DNA of 64,000 nucleotides from Coix lacryma-jobi var. lacryma-jobi. Lineage: Eukaryota; Streptophyta; Magnoliopsida; Poales; Poaceae. Where the stretch lies: assembly GCA_009763385.1 (NCBI GenBank), contig CM019823.1, positions 27,371,668 to 27,435,667 on the forward strand, written 5' to 3'. Below are positions 59,327-64,000 of this stretch, piece by piece. The translations under genes were made by a program, and so were the position numbers. Below the pieces are notes generated by a model. It saw nothing but the letters and a program-made list of their open reading frames with translations, was not told the origin of the DNA and made no database searches. The number at the start of each line of letters is the position of its first letter. The first letter of the stretch is position 1.

Positions 59327-59642
59327 ACTAAGTTGGCTTCACTAACCTAACTAACATATTAACCTAACCTAACCTAACCTAACCCAACCTAACTAAGTAA
59401 CTAACTAAATATCCTAACTAACTAACAAACTAACTAACCTAACCTAAGCTAACCCAACCTAACCCAACGAAATAACTAACTTACTTACTTAGTAACTAAC
59501 TAAACTAACCTAAACTAAACTAACCTAACTAACTAACTAACTAACCAACCAACCAACCTAAACTAAACTAACCAAAACTAACCTAGTCAATAGTTTAACT
59601 AACTAACTAACTAAACTAACCTAAACTAATAAACCTAAACTA
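59327..59642. repeat. CTAA/CCTAACC-rich microsatellite upstream of the transposase
   Basis: Loose tandem CTAACTAA and CCTAACC units over about 300 bp lie just upstream of the transposase start, so they are probably in its promoter or 5' UTR. On the minus strand they read TTAGTTAGG, partly telomere-like, but the array is too irregular for a telomere. Confidence 0.8.
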
Positions 59643-59929
59643 CAAATGAAAACAAAAAAGGAAAAAAGTTTACCTTCCGGTCGTAGAGGGTGGTGAAGGG
59701 TGGCACCGGTCCGGTGGCAGCCGGCCGACCACCGCCTGGCCTAGCCGAGCCCCTCTGCGGGCGGGGCGGTCCGGGGCGGCGCGGCGCGGGGCGGGGCGGG
59801 GACAGGTCCGGGGCGGGGACAGGGCCGGCGGCGAGGCGTGGCGAGGCAGAGCGGCGGCGCGGCGGCAGCAGCGCGGCGGCGGTGCGGGCAAGGAGACAGA
59901 GGAGGAGGAGGAGGAAGGCGGGTGCGGCG

Positions 59930-60219
59930 TCCAGATCTAGATCGGCTTTGCCGCGCCACCCCGCCTGGCGCGGCAAAGCCGTTGACCGCGCCAGCCCGCC
60001 TGGCGCGGCAAACGCACTAGCCGCGCCAGCCCGCCCGGCGCGGCAAACTGACGAGAGGGGCCCACCAGGGCCTGCGTGGCCGGGCGGTGCCACGGTGGCG
60101 ATTTTGCCGCGCCGCCATGCATGGCGCGGCTAACGCTTTTGGGTTAGTTTTGCAAAAAAAAATAGACAGTGTTATTTATGAAATTTTTTATTTAATTGGG
60201 TTATTAATAAAAAAAATTC
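59930..60219. repeat. right TIR of the MULE
   Basis: Inverse copy of the left TIR, from CCAGATCTAGATCGG inward to GTTATTAATAAAAAAAATTC at the outer end. Confidence 0.88.
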
Positions 60220-60227
60220 CCGTCCTC

Positions 60228-60735
60228 TCAGTGTACTCGTATTATTATGAACTTAATTAGTGCTGTGTACTTGTATGAGCTTAATTATTTGGTCGGCAAA
60301 ACCATACAACATTACCAATACTTATTGGAGCGAGGCCTAAAGAAGCCTCCACCTTAATCCTCATGAGACACACTAGAACAGGGTAATAAATTCTCTAAAA
60401 AAACCAGAAGGATTGAACTATATCAATTATAGATTTTATTTAATCATTATTTAACCAATCTTGATAATAAGATTGTTTTCTAACAAAATACCCGCCTCTA
60501 TCATTATACAAAAACTACACAAAATAGCCCCTATAAATATGTGTCTAAATTACCCACTTCTGTAGTCATGAAATGTACGTATTTGAAAAGTAATATGCTA
60601 ATAAGTTTTCATCCAAATTACCCACCCTACAATTGCAATAGATATTCTATAACCCCGTATCTAAATTACTCATCTTTTGCCATCATAAAATGAAGTAAAA
60701 TATTCCCTCAAATCTAGCTACACCTATCCAAATTA
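60228..60735. other. intergenic, nothing recognised
   Basis: AT-rich spacer to the right of the MULE. If the MULE were removed, this DNA would be the original upstream region of the P450. Confidence 0.4.
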
Positions 60736-60994
60736 GTCCCTCCGTATCGCATTTAGACGACGTTTGGGACAGCGACATGGTCTCCAAAGTGCAACTTTGA
60801 CCAATTGTATTTTTAAAAATATTTATTGTAAAATGGTATATGTATAATTTTATAAAAGTACTTTTCAAGACAAATTTATTTATATGATTTTTATATCTCT
60901 AAACTCAATAATTGAAAAGTTATTTATGATTTATATTCTCAATGTTTGACTCAAACCTTATCTAAAACGTCATCTAAAAGCGATACGGAGGGAG
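60736..60994. mobile_element. Stowaway-type MITE
   Basis: Inverted ends GTCCCTCCGTATCGCATTTA and CTCCCTCCGTATCGCTTTTA (minus strand) are flanked by TA (60734-60735, 60995-60996). It is the same family as 24151-24404. Confidence 0.85.
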
Positions 60995-61265
60995 TACCTA
61001 GCAAAAAGTTTAAATAACGACAAGTTACATCTATATGTTTCTATATTATCTATTTTCTATCATCACAGTTAATAATGTATAACAATTAAACTAAAGAAAA
61101 CATACACGTGTTGTGCTATCATGTTGATCAATGATACATAAATGAAAGCGATATAATACATATATAATATATTCTATGTTTCAGTAATCATGACTAAAAC
61201 GTTATGACTTTACATAAGTTATTACTTAGATAAACTATACATCCTGACTAAAACGTTATCGCATA

Positions 61266-61355
61266 CTCCCTCCGTCCCTATTTAACTGTCGTCCGGAAAG
61301 CGTGTCTGTGAGGGAACACAACTTTCTAGAGACAGTTATTTAGGGAGGGAGGGAG
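61266..61355. mobile_element. short Stowaway-like MITE
   Basis: CTCCCTCCGTCCCTATTTAACTG and the inverse GACAGTTATTTAGGGAGGGAGGGAG end a 90-bp piece flanked by TA. It is shorter than usual and probably internally deleted. Confidence 0.7.
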
Positions 61356-61450
61356 TAGTATATTGTAAGTACTTTACTTTAATTTTATAAAGAAAATTGA
61401 TGAGGACACACGTACCTTGGGTATCCAGACCAAGGTGTCTGACCCAAAGC

Positions 61451-62785
61451 CACTACAGCAGAATCAGAGTGCTGGCAGCACTCGGCAAAGAGCCTTTTGC
61501 ACTTGGCGAAGGCTTCGCCGAGTGCCGCACTCGGCAAAGAGCACTAGACAAAGAAAATGTCGACAAATGGCTCTTTGCCGAGTGCCAAATATCGGGCACT
61601 TGGCGAAGGCTTTGCCGAGTGCTGACATATTTGACACTCAGCAAAGAAAAAATGAAAAAAATTCACAAAAATAGAGAAAATTTTTATTAAATCGGGGGAG
61701 GGGCCAACTAAGCAGCGCCCACCCGTCTCCCTCGAAATCGTAAGTCCTAGTATTTTTCACGCAATTTTCTCTCACACAGTCAGCATGATTCAAACTCACG
61801 ACCTCTCGTTCGCGCGGAGCCTCCTCTACCACTGCACTACACATATACGTTCTATCTCTGTTTCAGTTACCCATATATTATACTGAATCGAGTGTAACTT
61901 GCTTATTTGAGGCCCTAAACGAATTCAAATAAAAAGTTGTCAACTACAAAGTTTTCTAACTTTTTGAGATCTACAACTTTTATTTGGGTAGTTTTTCCAT
62001 CTGAGATCGTTTATAAAAATTTGAATTTCAAATTTAACAATTTGAAATGTAGTTTTCGTTGACAAGATGATTTCAAATCAAAAAGTTGTCAACACTAAAG
62101 TTTCATAACTTTTTGAGATCTACAACTTTCATTTTGGTCATTTCTCCATCTGAGGTATTTTAAAAATTCGAATTTTAATTTTTTCAAATTCGAACGCTGT
62201 TTTGCATAACTAGCAGATGACTTCAAATTAAAAAGTTATCAACTACAAATTTTCATAACTTGTCAAGATATACAAAGTTTATTTTGGTTGTTTGACCATT
62301 TGTGCATTCGACATTGTGGTTCTAATATTATTCACAAACATTATATATCACTCTAGTAGTTTCATAAACTATCGAAGAGATATATAAGATTTGTGAACTA
62401 ATTTATTTTAGGTTTGTCGAACGAAGAAATCACCAAAACAAAAATTGTTCATCTTGATAAGTTAAACAACTTTGTAGTTAAAACCTTTTTCATTTGGATT
62501 AATTTACTGCTTCAAAATGTAATTTAAAAACTAGCTTTGCCGAGTGTCAAAAAAAAAACACTAGGCAAAGATTTTCTTTGCCAAGTGCCAGAAAAAAGAA
62601 ACACTCGGCGAAGATTTTCTTTGCCGATATTTTCTTTGCCTAGTGTTTTTTTTTGCACTCGGCAAAGAATTCTTTGCCGAGTGTTTTTTTTTCTGACACT
62701 CGGCAAAGAAAATCTTTGCCTAGTGTTTTTTCTTTGCCGAGTGCCCGAAAAAAAACACTCGGCAAAGAATGGTTTTCCCGTAATG
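61451..62785. mobile_element. non-autonomous CACTA element
   Basis: It starts CACTACAGCAGAATC and ends GGTTTTCCCGTAATG (inverse CATTACGGGAAAACC), with a 3-bp duplication AGC (61448-61450, 62786-62788). The subterminal CACTCGGCAAAG/CTTTGCCGAGTG repeats cluster at both ends. Inside, three degenerate units of about 150 bp (from 61925, 62079 and 62227, each with AAAAAGTTGTCAAC-like sequence) run in tandem. There is no transposase. Confidence 0.88.
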
Positions 62786-62865
62786 AGCTCCAACTTAAAC
62801 TTCCGACCGACGAGGCTAAGACCACATTCCGCTTAGAGGCACCACTCGTGCTCAGCAGCTCACAT

Positions 62866-63426
62866 GGTGGAAGCCCTATATTTGGTTTTGGTAACTAAGA
62901 TAACTAGTCGACTAACCTCTATCTTAAGTGTTGAGTTTGAGATAGGTTATGTCTACACCAAATTGAGCAAGGATGACACTCATAGGGATGATGAAAGGTG
63001 CTCACAGGTTGATCAAACGGCTCAACATTTGAAGGAAGAAAGAGAAAAATAAAATCCAAAATGCGAAGACGAAGGTATAAATAAATATGGATTTTGTTTC
63101 GCCAATCAAGACGCAATATTAGGCTTAGGATAAATGGTCATACTATTAAGAGGGAAGCTCTAATAGCAATCTGAGTCATCTGATGCCACTAGGTGTTGAT
63201 CTACATTCATTTGCATTTAGGCCTAAGTGACACGATGGAGAGCAAGCGAAAACAATTTGTGAAAATCTTTGTAAAATGCTAACTCTAGACTTGCATGTTT
63301 GAAAGTGGGCATGCTTGTGAGGGGACAAAGTTGTGCTCCCGATGCTGCTGTTCAGCAAGCGTCGGACATGCCACCAGATGCGTTGACCTATGCATGACTC
63401 AACCAAGTTTCAACCAAGCACCTTGG
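62866..63426 (+). mobile_element. diverged fragment of a SIRE-like (family B) LTR
   Basis: It begins TGGTGGAAGCCCTATATTTGG and contains CATACTATTAAGAGG, GTGCCACTAGG-like and GTAAAATGCTAAC phrases in the same order as 30811-31260. It is cut by the second CACTA element. Confidence 0.55.
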
Positions 63427-64000
63427 CACTACTGGAGGCGGCCTCTTTGCCGAGTGTTAGAGGCACTCGGCAAAGGGCCAATACCACTCGGCAAACCGTT
63501 TGCCGAGCGCCGCTCTCGGCAAAGACCCTACGGTAAAAAAGTATCAGCGAAGGTGGTTTTGCCGAATGTCAAATGTCGGGCACTCGGCAAAGAAAAGGGC
63601 TGGTGACGGTGCCGCCAACATAGACGGTGGCTTTGTCGAGTGCCGTTCTAGCAGACGCTCGGCAAAGAGATTTTTTTTAAAAAAAAAACCTTTGCCAAGC
63701 GCTCTGATCCCGACGCTCGGCAAAGAATTTATATTTTTTTTTTGAAAAATCTTTGCTGAACGCCTCGTGTCAGACGCTCGGCAAAGAATTTACATTTTTT
63801 TTTGAAAAATCTTTATCGAGCGCCTTGCATCCGTCGCTCGGTAAAACTGAGAATTGAGCTGCTTTGCCAAGTGCCCTGGCCCTGGCACTCGGCCAAGAGA
63901 CCATACCTCCCAGCTTTACCGAGTGCCAAAGCCATGACGCTAGGCAAAGCGACCATTTATCCTAGCTTTCTCGAGCACTGTGGCCCTGGCGCTCGACAAA
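63427..64000. mobile_element. left end of a second CACTA element, running off the window
   Basis: CACTACTGGAGGCGGCC at 63427 is followed by dense CACTCGGCAAAG and GACGCTCGGCAAAG repeats in both orientations. The right end is beyond the window. No transposase is visible so far. Confidence 0.75.

Larger units (their letters stand above)
51648..60219. mobile_element. Mutator-like element (MULE) with transposase and cargo genes
   Basis: An 8,572-bp element with terminal inverted repeats of about 290 bp (51648-51935 and 59930-60219). Both start GAATTTTTTTTATTAATAAC and continue into arrays of TTTGCCGCGCC/GGCGCGGCAAA. Flanking CCCTCCTC (51640-51647) and CCGTCCTC (60220-60227) could be a decayed 8-9-bp duplication, which is the MULE size. 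The contents are a small plus-strand gene, a small minus-strand gene and a multi-exon transposase gene on the minus strand. The outermost TIR sequences look identical, so the element moved fairly recently, although two of its genes have lesions. Confidence 0.9.

Noticed and set aside
59327..59642. Interstitial telomere
   Set aside because: The plant telomere unit TTTAGGG is not present; the tract is an irregular CTAA/CCTAACC mixture.

Overview
The window is nuclear DNA of a grass (Poaceae). A panicoid such as Sorghum, Saccharum, Miscanthus or a relative is most likely. The reasons are GC-rich intron-poor genes beside AT-rich intergenic DNA, CACTA elements with the CTCGGCAAAG/CTTTGCCGAG subterminal repeat, Athila, Tekay-like and SIRE-like LTRs nested in each other, and many small TIR elements. 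The genus is an inference. No bacterial-type features, tRNA, rRNA or CRISPR were seen.

Only four ordinary plant genes are well supported. They are an intronless strictosidine-synthase-like secreted protein (7948-8976, +), a three-exon F-box/PP2-type lectin-like protein (10077-11534, -), a nine-exon ESD4/ULP1-type SUMO protease (15539-20997, -) and a three-exon CYP71-clan cytochrome P450 (48540-51395, -). In each spliced gene the exon phases close exactly across GT-AG junctions, so the models are strong although no transcript is available.

The rest is mobile DNA. 1-2395 is the 3' end of a Tat-like Ty3/gypsy element with its LTR. 6.1-7.1 kb, 11.9-14.7 kb and 21.5-24.4 kb hold small TIR or foldback elements. 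A truncated copia element carrying only gag lies in intron 7 of the SUMO protease. 26521-29056 is a complete solo LTR with a perfect target-site duplication. 29951-48102 is a five-deep stack: a foldback element is split by a solo LTR, which is split by a SIRE-like LTR, which is split by an Athila element lacking pol, which is split by another SIRE-like solo LTR. A 4.0 kb Tekay-like solo LTR sits in a second position of the same foldback.

51648-60219 is a complete-looking 8.57 kb Mutator-like element (MULE) ending about 60 bp from the TATA box of the P450. It carries long TIRs, two small zinc-finger (GRF-like) genes and an 882-codon MULE transposase. The transposase's last codons run into a 5' splice site. 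Splicing from there joins it, in phase over several exons, to the C-terminal part of a plant mobile domain (PMD). One in-frame stop and one frameshift spoil the extension, but the transposase exon is open. This transposase-PMD arrangement and its zinc-finger companions are the best candidate for something little described. The window ends in two CACTA elements flanking a diverged LTR fragment.
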